A stretch of 64,000 nucleotides of DNA from Streptomyces justiciae (GTDB lineage Bacteria; Actinomycetota; Actinomycetes; Streptomycetales; Streptomycetaceae). The stretch covers positions 62,001 through 126,000 of the forward strand of contig NZ_JADDXU010000015.1 of NCBI RefSeq assembly GCF_015163075.1, written 5' to 3'. Within the stretch, counting starts at the first letter, position 1; each line of letters starts with the position of its first letter. The translations under genes and the position numbers were made by a program. The notes beneath the pieces are model-generated. The model did not search any database, was not told the DNA's origin, and saw nothing but the letters and a program-made list of their open reading frames with translations. This document shows, in pieces, positions 40,680 to 49,909 of this stretch.

Positions 40680-42833
40680 ATGGCAGTCGACGCAGCGCCG
40701 TCCGGGGGAGCGCCGGCCGGTCGGTTGGCAGGCCGGTGGGTGCCGTGGTTGGTGATCGGCTTATGGCTGGTGCTGGCGGCGGGCATGGTGCCGCTGAGCG
40801 GAAAGTTGAGCTCGGTCACCACCGACAGCGCCGTGGACACCCTGCCGGCCGGCGCCGAGTCCACCAAGGTGGCGGTGCTGGACGACCGTCTCCCCGGGGG
40901 TGACAGCAACACGTTCGTCTTCGTGTACCACCGCGCCGGCGGCATGACCGCCGCCGACCGCGCGACGGTCACGCGCCACTACAGCACCCTCGCCAAGCGG
41001 TACCCGCCGACGGAGACGGCGGCGACCGGCGCGGACGACGAGGGCTCACCGCTGAGCCTCTCCACCGACCGCAAGGCGATGATGTTCACCCTTGACGTGA
41101 GCACGGCCTACGGTGCGCCGGAGGAGATCGTCGGCCCGTTGCGTGACGCCGCGAAGGACCGCCCCTCCGGCCTGGAACTCGATGTGACCGGCCCGGGCGC
41201 GATCGACGGCGACATGGACGCCGTCTTCGACGGCATCGACGTGCAGGTCCTCCTCACCACCATCGTCGTCGTCACGCTCCTGCTCATCCTCACCTACCGC
41301 AGCCCGGTGTTGTGGATCATCCCGCTGCTGGCCGTGGGCGCGGCCGCACTGACCGCGATGGGGACCGTCTACCTGCTCGTCAAGGGCTTCGGCATCGTGG
41401 TCAACGACCAGAACTCGGCGCTGCTGACGATCCTGGTCTTCGGCGTCGGCACGGACTACGCGCTGTTGCTCATCGCTCGATACCGGGAGGCACTGCACCA
41501 CCATGAGAACGTCCGGGTCGCGATGGTCCACGCGCTGCGCGGCGCGGCTCCGGCCGTCGTCGCGTCCGCGGCCACCGTGGTCGCCGGCCTGCTCTGCCTG
41601 CTCGTCGCGGACCTGAACAGCACCAGTGGGCTGGGGCCGATCGGTGCGGCCGGCATCCTGTGCGCGCTGGTGGCCATGCTGACGCTGTTTCCGGCGGTGC
41701 TCGTGGTGCTCGGCAGGCGGATCTTCTGGCCGGCCATCCCGCGGTTCAGCACGGCCGTGGAGGAGAAGCCGCGGCTGTGGGGGCGGCTCGGCGCCGCCAT
41801 CAGCCGCCGCCGGTGGGTGGCGACGCTCGGCTCGCTCGGAGTCCTCGGCGTGCTCGCCCTCGGGCTGGCGGGCAACACCGGCGCCCTGCGGGAGCAGGAC
41901 CAGTTCCTGTCCGCGCCGGAGTCGGTCACCGGCTTCACCGTTCTCCGCCAGCACTTCCCGGAGCTCGGCGGCCAGCCGATGACGGTCTTCACGCGGCCGG
42001 CGCACCAGAAGCGAGTGCTCGACATCGTCAAGGACACGCGCGGTGTGGCCCTGGCCATCCCGGAGCAGACCAGCGGTGGCTGGGCCAACATCTCGGTGTT
42101 CCCGAAGGACGCGCCGGACACCGCCGCGGAGTACGACACGATCAAGCGGGTGCGCACCGCCGTGCACGCGGTGCGCGGGGCGGAGGCGATCGTCGGCGGG
42201 CCGAGTGCGGAGAACCTCGACACCGAGGCGACCACCGAGCGCGACGAGAAGCTGGTGATCCCGCTGGTGCTCGCCGTCGTCCTGATCGTCCTCGGGCTGC
42301 TGCTGCGCGCGATGCTGGCGCCGCTGGTCCTGATGGCCACGGTGATCGTGTCGTTCGCCGCGGCCTTCGGCGGCAGTGTGTTCGTCTTCGACACGATCCT
42401 CGGGTTCAAGGGTGTCGACTATTCGGTGCCGCTGCTGGCATTCCTGTTCCTGGTGGCGCTCGGCGTCGACTACAACATCTTCCTGGCCAGCCGGGCCCGG
42501 GAGGAGACCGTGCGTCTCGGCACCCGAGAGGGCATGCTCAAAGCCCTCTCGGCCACCGGTGGCGTCATCACCTCGGCAGGCCTGGTCCTGGCGGCCACGT
42601 TCGCGGTCCTCGCCACACTTCCGCTGGTGATGCTGGTCGAGGTCGGGTTCCTGGTGGCGTTCGGCGTGCTGCTCGACGCCCTGCTGGTGCGGTCGGTCCT
42701 CGTGCCCGCCCTCACCCTGCTGATCGGCCGGCGGATCTGGTGGCCGAGCCGGCTGTCCCGCCCGGCGGCACAGCTGCCGGACGGTCAACAGCCGCTCGCC
42801 GACGACGAGGAGGAGGCCGCGCTGCAACGGTGA
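40680..42833 (+). CDS. MMPL-family (RND superfamily) membrane transporter
   Basis: The product has 717 residues from ATG 40680, 6 nt after AGGAGG. A first membrane helix (about 18-38) precedes a soluble porter domain, and a block of helices follows (about 195-345) with the VFGVGTDYALLLIARYREAL motif. A second soluble domain and a second helix block (about 530-690) carry the matching FLVALGVDYNIFLASRAREE. The paired GTDY/GVDY motifs supply proton-relay residues. MMPL proteins export lipids, siderophores or polyketides. It faces an MprAB-like two-component system across a terminator. Confidence 0.92.
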   Translation: MAVDAAPSGGAPAGRLAGRWVPWLVIGLWLVLAAGMVPLSGKLSSVTTDSAVDTLPAGAESTKVAVLDDRLPGGDSNTFVFVYHRAGGMTAADRATVTRHYSTLAKRYPPTETAATGADDEGSPLSLSTDRKAMMFTLDVSTAYGAPEEIVGPLRDAAKDRPSGLELDVTGPGAIDGDMDAVFDGIDVQVLLTTIVVVTLLLILTYRSPVLWIIPLLAVGAAALTAMGTVYLLVKGFGIVVNDQNSALLTILVFGVGTDYALLLIARYREALHHHENVRVAMVHALRGAAPAVVASAATVVAGLLCLLVADLNSTSGLGPIGAAGILCALVAMLTLFPAVLVVLGRRIFWPAIPRFSTAVEEKPRLWGRLGAAISRRRWVATLGSLGVLGVLALGLAGNTGALREQDQFLSAPESVTGFTVLRQHFPELGGQPMTVFTRPAHQKRVLDIVKDTRGVALAIPEQTSGGWANISVFPKDAPDTAAEYDTIKRVRTAVHAVRGAEAIVGGPSAENLDTEATTERDEKLVIPLVLAVVLIVLGLLLRAMLAPLVLMATVIVSFAAAFGGSVFVFDTILGFKGVDYSVPLLAFLFLVALGVDYNIFLASRAREETVRLGTREGMLKALSATGGVITSAGLVLAATFAVLATLPLVMLVEVGFLVAFGVLLDALLVRSVLVPALTLLIGRRIWWPSRLSRPAAQLPDGQQPLADDEEEAALQR

Positions 42834-42852
42834 GTGCGGCGGCACGGACGAG

Positions 42853-42884
42853 ATCCGGGACGGGGACCAAGGCCTGTCCCGGAT
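42853..42884 (+). terminator. Rho-independent terminator after the MMPL gene
   Basis: ATCCGGGAC (42853-42861) pairs with GTCCCGGAT (42876-42884), followed by TTCTTT. The stem, loop and T-tract make a clear plus-strand terminator. The remaining bases to 43034 hold no gene. Confidence 0.75.
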
Positions 42885-43034
42885 TTCTTTCATGGGCCCG
42901 ACGGTCACCGCCCTTTGATCCTGCGTCACACGCCAGGGCTGGAGTCAGCGCATCGCGGTGTCCTGCCCCGACGACGAGCCGCGCGGGGTCCTGTCCGAGA
43001 CGTTCCTTGTCCTGCGGCATCCAACTGGGGCGGG

Positions 43035-44486
43035 TCAGTGGACCTCGGTGTCCTCCCCGGCGGTGAGCCGAGCGATCGGGGCGGGAGGGGCCGCGGCCGG
43101 AAGGTCGACCCGGAGCAGCGCGCCACCGCGTGCGGAGCGGGCGACGGTGGCCCGGCCGCCGTGGGCGTCGACGACCCGCTGCACGATCGACAACCCCAGA
43201 CCGGACCCCGGCAACGCCCGGGCGCTGTCAGCACGGTAGAACCGGTCGAACACCCGCGGTACGTCGGCGGCGTCGATGCCCGGTCCGGCATCATCGACCT
43301 CAAGCACCGCCGACGAGCCCTCGGCACCGAGACGGACCTGGACCGGCTGGTACGCGGGGGACCACTTGCCGGCGTTGTCGATGAGGTTGAGCACCGCCCG
43401 CTCGAGCGCAGCGGGACGCCCGCTCACCCACACGGAGGTCACGTCGAGTGCGACCTCGATGTCGGGTGTGCGGGACCGTGCCCGGGTCGTGGCGGCCGCC
43501 ACCACGTCGGCGAGGTCGAGCAGTTCGGTGTTCTCGTCGCTGACGTCACCGCGTGCCAGGTCGGTCAGTTCGGCGACAAGGGTGCTCAACTCGGCCACCT
43601 GGGCGCCGAGATCGTTGAGCAGCCGGGTCCGGCTCTCCGCGGGCAGTGCGCTGTCCAGGGTGCCGCGTCGATCGAGCCGGATCAGCAGCTCGACGTTGAG
43701 GCGCAGGCTGGTGAGCGGGGTCTTGAGCTCGTGGGCGGCGTCCTCGGCGAGCAGCCGCTGGGCCTGCCGGGAGTCCCGGAGCGCGGCGAGCATGTCGTTG
43801 ATCGACTGGATCAGCCGCCGGATCTCCCCACCGCCCTCGTCCGGGATGTCGGCGTCGAGGTCCCGGGTGTGCGCGACACGTACCGCGGCGGCGGTCAGCC
43901 GGTCGATCGGTGCCAGCCCGGTCCGTGCCACGGTCCGCCCGACAAGGGCGCCGCCGATCACGCAGAGCAGCCCGATCAGCAGCATGCCGAACCCGAACCG
44001 GTTGATCGGGCTGTCGTCGGCGACTTGGGCCACCTGGACCGCGCCGCCGCCCACCCGCACCGTGTAGATGAGGTAGCCGTCCTCGTCGCTGTCGTTCGAC
44101 TCCATCAGGTCGGCCGACGCGCCCTGCGCCACGCGCTCGGCGTTCTCGCTGACGGGGGGCAGCGCGGGTTGACCGGCCGGCGTCCGGGTCGAGCCGTCGG
44201 GCAGGATGATCCGCACCAGCCGACCGGATCCGGGATACGGCGGTAGCTCGACCTGCGCCAGACCGGCGCGCTGCGCGTTCGCGGCCATAACCCGGGAGTC
44301 GGCGCGCAGCTGGTTCTCGGCGCTGTCCTTCAGCTCCCAGCCCAGTAGTTCGCTGGCCACCTGGAAGGCCACGAACACGCTGAGCGCGATGGCCGTCGCC
44401 GCGATCACCGTCAGCCTGGCCCGCAGGGACCGCCGGCGCCACCATCGGATCAGCCGACGCGGTTCCCGGTCGGCGGGCCTGCTCAC
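43035..44486 (-). CDS. Sensor histidine kinase (MprB-like)
   Basis: The product has 483 residues from GTG 44486, overlapping the response-regulator stop as GTGA. Two membrane helices lie near residues 25-46 and 165-185. They flank an extracytoplasmic sensor domain of about 120 residues. A HAMP segment (RTGLAPIDRLTAAAVRVAHT), the H box AEDAAHELKTPLTSLR, N box LNLIDNAGKWS, G1 DDAGPGID and G2 GSGLGLSIV follow. It phosphorylates the adjacent OmpR-type regulator. The convergent MMPL gene is a plausible target but shares no visible operator. Confidence 0.92.
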   Translation of the reverse strand: MSRPADREPRRLIRWWRRRSLRARLTVIAATAIALSVFVAFQVASELLGWELKDSAENQLRADSRVMAANAQRAGLAQVELPPYPGSGRLVRIILPDGSTRTPAGQPALPPVSENAERVAQGASADLMESNDSDEDGYLIYTVRVGGGAVQVAQVADDSPINRFGFGMLLIGLLCVIGGALVGRTVARTGLAPIDRLTAAAVRVAHTRDLDADIPDEGGGEIRRLIQSINDMLAALRDSRQAQRLLAEDAAHELKTPLTSLRLNVELLIRLDRRGTLDSALPAESRTRLLNDLGAQVAELSTLVAELTDLARGDVSDENTELLDLADVVAAATTRARSRTPDIEVALDVTSVWVSGRPAALERAVLNLIDNAGKWSPAYQPVQVRLGAEGSSAVLEVDDAGPGIDAADVPRVFDRFYRADSARALPGSGLGLSIVQRVVDAHGGRATVARSARGGALLRVDLPAAAPPAPIARLTAGEDTEVH

Positions 44487-45175
44487 GGAGGCGTCTCCCG
44501 CAGCACGTAACCCAGGCCGCGCAGCGTGTAGATCAATCGCCGCTCACCCTCGGCCTCCATCTTGCGGCGCAGGTAACTCACGTACACCTGGAGGTTGTTG
44601 GCGGTGGCGCTCATGTCGAAGCCCCAGATCGCCTCGAACAGCGCGTCGCGGGTCAAGACACGGGTCGCGTTGCTCATGAGGACCTGCAGGAGGGAGAACT
44701 CGGTCCGGGTCAGGCGCAGCGGTCGCCCGCCCCGCCACGCCTCGAATCTGTCGGGATCGAGCCGGATGTCGGCGAACGACAGGATCTGCGACTCTTCGTC
44801 GGTCGGCGTGCGCCGGCGCAGCAGGGCCCGCACCCGGGCCAGCAACTCCTCGGTGGCGAACGGCTTGGGCAGGTAGTCGTCGGCGCCCGCGTCCAGCCCT
44901 GTGACCCGGTCGGAGACCTGGTCGCGGGCGGTCAGCATCAGCACCGGCAGATCCCGACCCGCGGCCCGCAACCGCCGGCAGGTCTCCAACCCGCCGAGGC
45001 GGGGCATCATCACGTCGAGGATCAGCAGATCCAGCGTGTCGCCGTCGGCCCCACCGATCCCGTCGAGCACGGCGAAACCGTTGGCGACGGTGCTGGTGTC
45101 GTAACCCTCGACCTGGAGCACCCGCTCCAGCGAATCCCGGATGGCCGCTTCATCATCCGCGATCATGATCCGCAC
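44483..45175 (-). CDS. OmpR-family response regulator (MprA-like)
   Basis: The product has 230 residues. The receiver domain shows the acidic pair in IADDE (residues 7-8), the phospho-acceptor aspartate in LLILDVMMPRLGG, a conserved threonine in LMLTARD and lysine in PKPFATEELLARV. The C-terminal winged helix (RLTRTEFSLLQVLMSNATRV, then LQVYVSYLRRKME and RGLGYVLRETPP) is of the OmpR/PhoB type. It is first in a two-gene operon with the kinase. Confidence 0.93.
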   Translation of the reverse strand: MRIMIADDEAAIRDSLERVLQVEGYDTSTVANGFAVLDGIGGADGDTLDLLILDVMMPRLGGLETCRRLRAAGRDLPVLMLTARDQVSDRVTGLDAGADDYLPKPFATEELLARVRALLRRRTPTDEESQILSFADIRLDPDRFEAWRGGRPLRLTRTEFSLLQVLMSNATRVLTRDALFEAIWGFDMSATANNLQVYVSYLRRKMEAEGERRLIYTLRGLGYVLRETPP

Positions 45176-45659
45176 GCCGGCCCGCTCCCTTCCAGTCCAT
45201 GTTTTTGCCGCTCATTGTCCTCGATCAACCTGAAACCAGAATTAGAGCGTCGCTGGGGACCGCGCCCTTACGGATACCTGAGGGGAGGACCAGATGACCG
45301 GCATCGCACCCGGCAACCGGACAAGTACATCGTTCACGCCGGTCACGGGCGCTCGGCGTCCCGGGTGGCTCCCGCGCCTGCTTGCGGGAGCCGGCAGCGG
45401 GGGCGCCGCAGCCGCGATGGCCGCCGTGCGATGGCTGTGGTGGGCGAGATCATCACGGGGCGGGCGTGCTCGTTGCGGTGTCCGCTAACGCCGGCCGCTG
45501 CCGCGGGACCTCCGGGGGCGCGCCTGCCCGCGCGCCTGTCTGGTCAAGGTGTTGAGTTCGGGCTGTGTCCCGGTGACGGCGCATGGTGGCCCGTTCGGTA
45601 GTTGGGCACCATAGGCATGCCGGTTGCTTCCGGCGAACCACGTCGACCGGGGGGCTGCT
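45176..45659. other. Divergent intergenic region, no supported gene
   Basis: This contains the promoters of the response-regulator operon and of the NB-ARC gene. A less GC-rich patch (about 45200-45245) lies just upstream of the regulator. Open frames in the remainder lack coding character. Confidence 0.5.
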
Positions 45660-48131
45660 GTGGGGCATGGAGTTCGGTGGACCGTGGTGGTTGTGTCCGC
45701 AGCAGGCGCCTTTGCGCTGCCTTGGGTCGCGCTGACGTTCGCGGGAGCCGAGCAGGACGCCGTTCTCGCCTTCGCGTCTTCGGCCAGTGCCGCGGTGCTC
45801 AGTGCCGGAGGGTGGTACGCGGCCCGTGAGCCCCGGTCAACGGGGCCTGAGCCGGCCCCTGTCCCCGGATCTGAGGGCACCATTGTTGTCGGACCCCTTC
45901 CCCGCGAGCCGCCCGGCTTCCAGGAGCGTGCCGAACTCCTCGAAGCAGTCGATCAGGCCATGGAGCAGCACCGCGTGGCGGTCGTGTGTGCCCTCACCGG
46001 CGGCCGGGGGGTGGGCAAGACACAGCTGGCCGGGGCCTGCGCCCGTTCTCGGATCGACGCCGGGTGGCGTGTCGTGGCCTGGATCGTGGCGGAGGAACCG
46101 GGCCAGGTCGTGGCCGGGCTGGACGAGCTTGCGGACGCCGCGGGCGTCAAGGGCGGCGTCCAGGACTCCGAACTGGCCGCCGCTGCGGCGCGGCGCTGGC
46201 TGGAGCAACTGCAAGAGCCTGCGCTGCTGGTGCTGGACAACGTCGTGGATCCGGACGAGGTGGCGAGGTGGCTGCCCCGGTTCGGCCCGGCCCACACATT
46301 GATCACCAGTACGGTGCGTTCCGTGGCCCACCTCGGCACCTGCGTGGACATTGAGGTGTTCAGCCGAAAGGAGGCCGCCCGCTTCCTACGGGAGACGACA
46401 GGGGTGGCGGAAGACGATGACGCCGCCCGCGATGCGGAAGGGCTGGCTGAGGAACTGGGGTGCCTTCCGCTGGCGTTGGCCCAAGCGGCCGCGGTGATCC
46501 GTGCTCAGAGACTGACGTTCGCCGAGTACCAGGAGCGGTTTCGCCGTCACCAGGTCGGGCAGGTGATGCGGCGCGTACCGGGCCAGCCCTATCCTCACGG
46601 GGCGGCGGAAGCTCTGCTCATGGCCATCCGGCAGGTGGAGACCGGTGATCACGCCCTCACCGTGGGCCGCGTAGTTGAGTTCATCGCGCTGCTGTCGCCC
46701 TCCGGCGTGTACCGGGAGGACCTCAAAACGGCCCTGGCAGACCGGGAAGCGGCCGAAGTCGACGGTGTGGTGGGGATGCTGTCCGAGGCCTCAGTGGTGA
46801 GCCTGAGTCTGGACGGCGATGTGATCCTGATGCACCGGCTGGTTCAGCGGATCATCCGTGATCGGCTGCTGCGGGACGGCCGCCTGGCCGAACGCGTTGT
46901 GGAGGCGGCCGAGGCCTTGCACCGGCTGCTGGGGCACGCGGACGACCGGTCGAGACGAGAGGCGGCGGACCGGGGGCTCACGGATCACATCCTCGCCCTG
47001 TGGGCAGCGGCCGAACCGCTCGGTGACGAGACCCGGCGCACCCTGATGGACCTGCACCGGGCCGCCGTAGCCTTGCTCGTCGACCGGGCCGAGGTACTGC
47101 GGGCCTGCAACCTGGGCATGGAGGTGCTGGCCGAGCACACGCGCCTTGCGTCACCAGAGGACGACAAGGTTCTCGGGGCGACGGCCGCGCTTGCCTACGC
47201 GTATCAGGTGGCGGACCGCTACGACCGCGCCATACCGCTGCGTGAACGATACGCGGCCGCCCACCGGGAGCGTTTCGGCCCGGACGACCCTCGCACTCTC
47301 AACGCGGTCAACTCCCTTGGCTACGTTTTGGAGGCGGCCGGGCGGCTGGACGAGGCGGAGGCCCTGCACCGGCGCAACCTGGCGGACAGCCTGCGGATCA
47401 ACGGCCCCGATCACCAGACGACAATGTACGCCCAGGTCAACCTGGCCAGTACCTTGCGCTCCAAAGGGGAAAACGAAACCGCCCTGGCGCTGTTCGAGCA
47501 GAACCTCGCCGACAACGAGCGTGCTATGGGCCCCGACCACCCCTCGACCAACAACGCTCGCGGCGAACTGGCCCGCATGTATGAGCGGATGGGGCGCTAC
47601 GCCGAATCACTCGCCCTGTACGAACAAGTTTTCGCCCATCTGACGGGCACCGGCCAAGAAGTCGGGCTGTGGTGGGGCCGCCACCGCGCCCGTGCACTGG
47701 TCAGTGCCGGCCACACCGATGAAGGCATCGCCGAGCTCAACCGCCTGCTTCGGCGCGCCGAACCCGAGCTGGGAAGCGACCACCCTGAGACCTTGTGTCT
47801 CCGTATCTTCCTCGCCCGCGCCCACAGCGCAGTCGGCCATCACGCCACCGCTCTGGCACTGTTCACCGCCTGCGCCCATGACCGTCAACGTGTCCTGGGC
47901 GCTGATCACTTCGAGACTCTCAACGCCCGCCGCAACCTCGGCTTGGCACTCCTGGCCGCCCGCAGACGATCCCGCGCGATCACCTGTCTCCGTGTCGTTC
48001 TCGCCGACTACGAGCGCGTTCTGGGCCCCCACCACCCCTACACCGCAAGTGCCCGCACCAACCTGGCCACCGCACAAGCCACCCCACCCACCTGGTCGCT
48101 TCGACGGCCCACACCCCCCACTCACTTGTAG
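45660..48131 (+). CDS. Membrane-anchored NB-ARC NTPase with C-terminal TPRs
   Basis: The product has about 823 residues from GTG 45660, downstream of a G-rich ribosome site. An in-frame start at 45624 is possible. Two hydrophobic spans (residues about 6-28 and 33-52) anchor the N-terminus. A STAND-type NTPase follows, with Walker A TGGRGVGKTQLA (113-124), Walker B ALLVLDNVVD (about 187-196) and the LPLALAQAAAVIR motif of the GxP-like region. The C-terminal 330 residues are TPR repeats of the kinesin-light-chain type (GPDDPRTLNAVNSLGYVLEA). STAND NTPases are signal-activated switches, including antiphage sensors. The effector end here would be the membrane segment, which is inference. Confidence 0.85.
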   Translation: MGHGVRWTVVVVSAAGAFALPWVALTFAGAEQDAVLAFASSASAAVLSAGGWYAAREPRSTGPEPAPVPGSEGTIVVGPLPREPPGFQERAELLEAVDQAMEQHRVAVVCALTGGRGVGKTQLAGACARSRIDAGWRVVAWIVAEEPGQVVAGLDELADAAGVKGGVQDSELAAAAARRWLEQLQEPALLVLDNVVDPDEVARWLPRFGPAHTLITSTVRSVAHLGTCVDIEVFSRKEAARFLRETTGVAEDDDAARDAEGLAEELGCLPLALAQAAAVIRAQRLTFAEYQERFRRHQVGQVMRRVPGQPYPHGAAEALLMAIRQVETGDHALTVGRVVEFIALLSPSGVYREDLKTALADREAAEVDGVVGMLSEASVVSLSLDGDVILMHRLVQRIIRDRLLRDGRLAERVVEAAEALHRLLGHADDRSRREAADRGLTDHILALWAAAEPLGDETRRTLMDLHRAAVALLVDRAEVLRACNLGMEVLAEHTRLASPEDDKVLGATAALAYAYQVADRYDRAIPLRERYAAAHRERFGPDDPRTLNAVNSLGYVLEAAGRLDEAEALHRRNLADSLRINGPDHQTTMYAQVNLASTLRSKGENETALALFEQNLADNERAMGPDHPSTNNARGELARMYERMGRYAESLALYEQVFAHLTGTGQEVGLWWGRHRARALVSAGHTDEGIAELNRLLRRAEPELGSDHPETLCLRIFLARAHSAVGHHATALALFTACAHDRQRVLGADHFETLNARRNLGLALLAARRRSRAITCLRVVLADYERVLGPHHPYTASARTNLATAQATPPTWSLRRPTPPTHL

Positions 48132-48342
48132 AAAGGGGAAAGGCCCTGACGGAGTTCCTGCTGCTCACTGACGAGCGGCGCGCCCTTCATCGCCGCCGAC
48201 GTCATCTACGTCCGAAGCAGCAGCCACCCGCGGAGACGGCCGGGATGCGCGGCAAGGAAGGTTCCGCGCTGGAATCGGGCTGCCCGGTTCTGCCGGAAGC
48301 GCCCGGCAAGTCGCGGCCTGTCGTCGTGGCCGGCGGGCCTCG

Positions 48343-48492
48343 TTATGACGCGGCGCTGATCCACAGCAGGCGGTCCACCGACTTGGCCCCCTCGGCTGCG
48401 CGTGGGGAGGTGTTGGTGGAGGTGACGTAGATGCCGTTCTGGTAGGGCAGTACGGCGCGGGCGCGCTCGCCGGAACTGAACAACGGTTCCAT
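48343..48492 (-). CDS. Possible 49-residue protein or C-terminal fragment
   Basis: ATG 48492 opens a 49-codon frame: MEPLFSSGERARAVLPYQNG, IYVTSTNTSPRAAEGAKSVD, RLLWISAAS and TAA. Third positions are GC-rich and the text is protein-like. GGAG directly precedes the start with little spacing. It could be a genuine small gene or the tail of a lost one. No family is recognised. The neighbouring 48132-48342 shows nothing else. Confidence 0.35.
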   Translation of the reverse strand: MEPLFSSGERARAVLPYQNGIYVTSTNTSPRAAEGAKSVDRLLWISAAS

Positions 48493-48543
48493 GCTCCGTC
48501 ACCTGTCCGCCGGCGGCGGAGGAGGGGGGTGTCCGGCGCGGTA

Positions 48544-49311
48544 TTAGTGGACGGTGAAGCCGCCGTCGACGGGAAGAGCCGTTCCGATGACGAAGCTGGC
48601 GCCGGGGCTGCACAGCCACAGAACGGCCGCGGCGACCTCGTCCGCACTCCCCAGGCGGCCGATGGGCTGCTCCTTGATGATCCCGGCCATGGCCTCGGCC
48701 TGGCCCTCGAGCATGCCGGCGACCATCGGGGTCTCGATGACGCCAGGACACACGGCGTTGATGCGGATGCCGCGGGGCGCGTACTCGACCGCGGCGCTGC
48801 GGGTCAGGCCGATGACGCCGTGCTTGGAGGCGTGGTAGGCGGCGCGCTCGGGCAGCCCGACGAGCCCGCCCAACGAGGAGCAGTTGACGATGGCGCCGCT
48901 GCCCTGCTCACGCATCTGGCGCAGCTCGTGCTTCATCGACGCCCAGACGCCGCGCAGGTTGACGGCGTTGACCCGGTCGAAGTCCTCGGCCGTCTCGTCG
49001 GCCGCGTCGGACGGATCTACCTGGATGCCGGCGTTGTTGAACGCCATGTCCAGGCGGCCGTACTCGGTCACTGCGGCCCGCACCGCCGCTTCCATCTGCT
49101 GTTCGTCGGTGACGTCGCCGACGACACCGAGCGCCTGCCCGCCGCTGCCGGTGATCTCTTCGGCGGCCTTGCGGACGGCAGTGGGGTCGCGGTCGACCAG
49201 GACCACGGCGGCGCCGGAGTCGGCGAAGGCACGGGCGGCGGCCAGGCCCATGCCGGAGGCGGCGCCGGTGACCAGGGCCACCTGCCCGGAGAAGTCGTAG
49301 GTGGGGTTCAT
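48544..49311 (-). CDS. Short-chain dehydrogenase/reductase of the ADH cluster
   Basis: The product has 255 residues from ATG 49311 after AGGAGA. It is a classical SDR with TGAASGMGLAAARAF, FNNAGIQ, catalytic YHASK and VDGGFTV at the end. The aspartate at LVDRD after the second strand predicts NAD preference. It is the last gene in a minus-strand run ADH - DUF2255 - SDR, so it may oxidise or reduce the same metabolite as the alcohol dehydrogenase. Confidence 0.9.
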   Translation of the reverse strand: MNPTYDFSGQVALVTGAASGMGLAAARAFADSGAAVVLVDRDPTAVRKAAEEITGSGGQALGVVGDVTDEQQMEAAVRAAVTEYGRLDMAFNNAGIQVDPSDAADETAEDFDRVNAVNLRGVWASMKHELRQMREQGSGAIVNCSSLGGLVGLPERAAYHASKHGVIGLTRSAAVEYAPRGIRINAVCPGVIETPMVAGMLEGQAEAMAGIIKEQPIGRLGSADEVAAAVLWLCSPGASFVIGTALPVDGGFTVH

Positions 49312-49398
49312 GGTGTGTTCTCCTGTCGAGTCACATGGGGTTCCGCGGCCTGCCCAGGGTGTTCGAGGTCCCGGGCGAGGGCGGCTGGAAAGGGGGAG

Positions 49399-49779
49399 TC
49401 AGGCGGCCTGTCGCGGGGTGATCTCGACGGTCGCGGCCTGAGGGCCGGGGGCAACCATCGGCGGCAGGTACGGGCTGCCGGCGTATTTGGTGCGGTAGGC
49501 CGCGTCGATCTGTTCCGCGAGGGACGGGTCCGCGGCGGCGAACGTGACGTCGAAGGCGGAGCCGGCGGCGGTGATGCGGCCGGCATGCCGGCTCATCGCG
49601 GACTTGTACCAGCGGGAGTCCGGGCCGTTGTAGGCACGCACGAACAGGCGTCGGTCGACCACGACGGACCAGATCCACGTCAGGGTGCCGTGAGTGACTC
49701 CATCTGCCCGGAACGGGGCGATGTGAAGGTCATCGGCGGCGGCGATCCGGGCGATGTCGTCTGAGGACCAAGCGGTCAT
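49399..49779 (-). CDS. DUF2255 family protein
   Basis: The product has 126 residues from ATG 49779. It begins with WSSDDIARIAAADDLHIAPF and continues LTWIWSVVVDRRLFVRAYNG, SRWYKSAM, then TFAAADPSLAEQIDAAYRTK. This is the DUF2255 pattern, a split-barrel-like fold resembling flavin-nucleotide-binding nitroreductases. Members are uncharacterised, often beside SDR and XRE genes as here. It lies between the SDR and ADH genes with gaps of about 90 and 130 nt. Confidence 0.85.
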   Translation of the reverse strand: MTAWSSDDIARIAAADDLHIAPFRADGVTHGTLTWIWSVVVDRRLFVRAYNGPDSRWYKSAMSRHAGRITAAGSAFDVTFAAADPSLAEQIDAAYRTKYAGSPYLPPMVAPGPQAATVEITPRQAA

Positions 49780-49909
49780 CTGGATCAGGGCTTCTTTCGT
49801 CTGTCGTCAGACCGTGCTCTCACACGGGGGAATTCGAGGTCGATGCGTTCGCGCGGGCAGCCGACATCGTGCAGTCGATGCGTTGGGCGCCCGGAGGGGG
49901 AGTGCGGGG

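Noticed and set aside
41046..42929. 627-codon minus-strand frame across the MMPL gene
   Set aside because: Its composition is histidine/arginine/aspartate low complexity caused by the antisense of a membrane protein.
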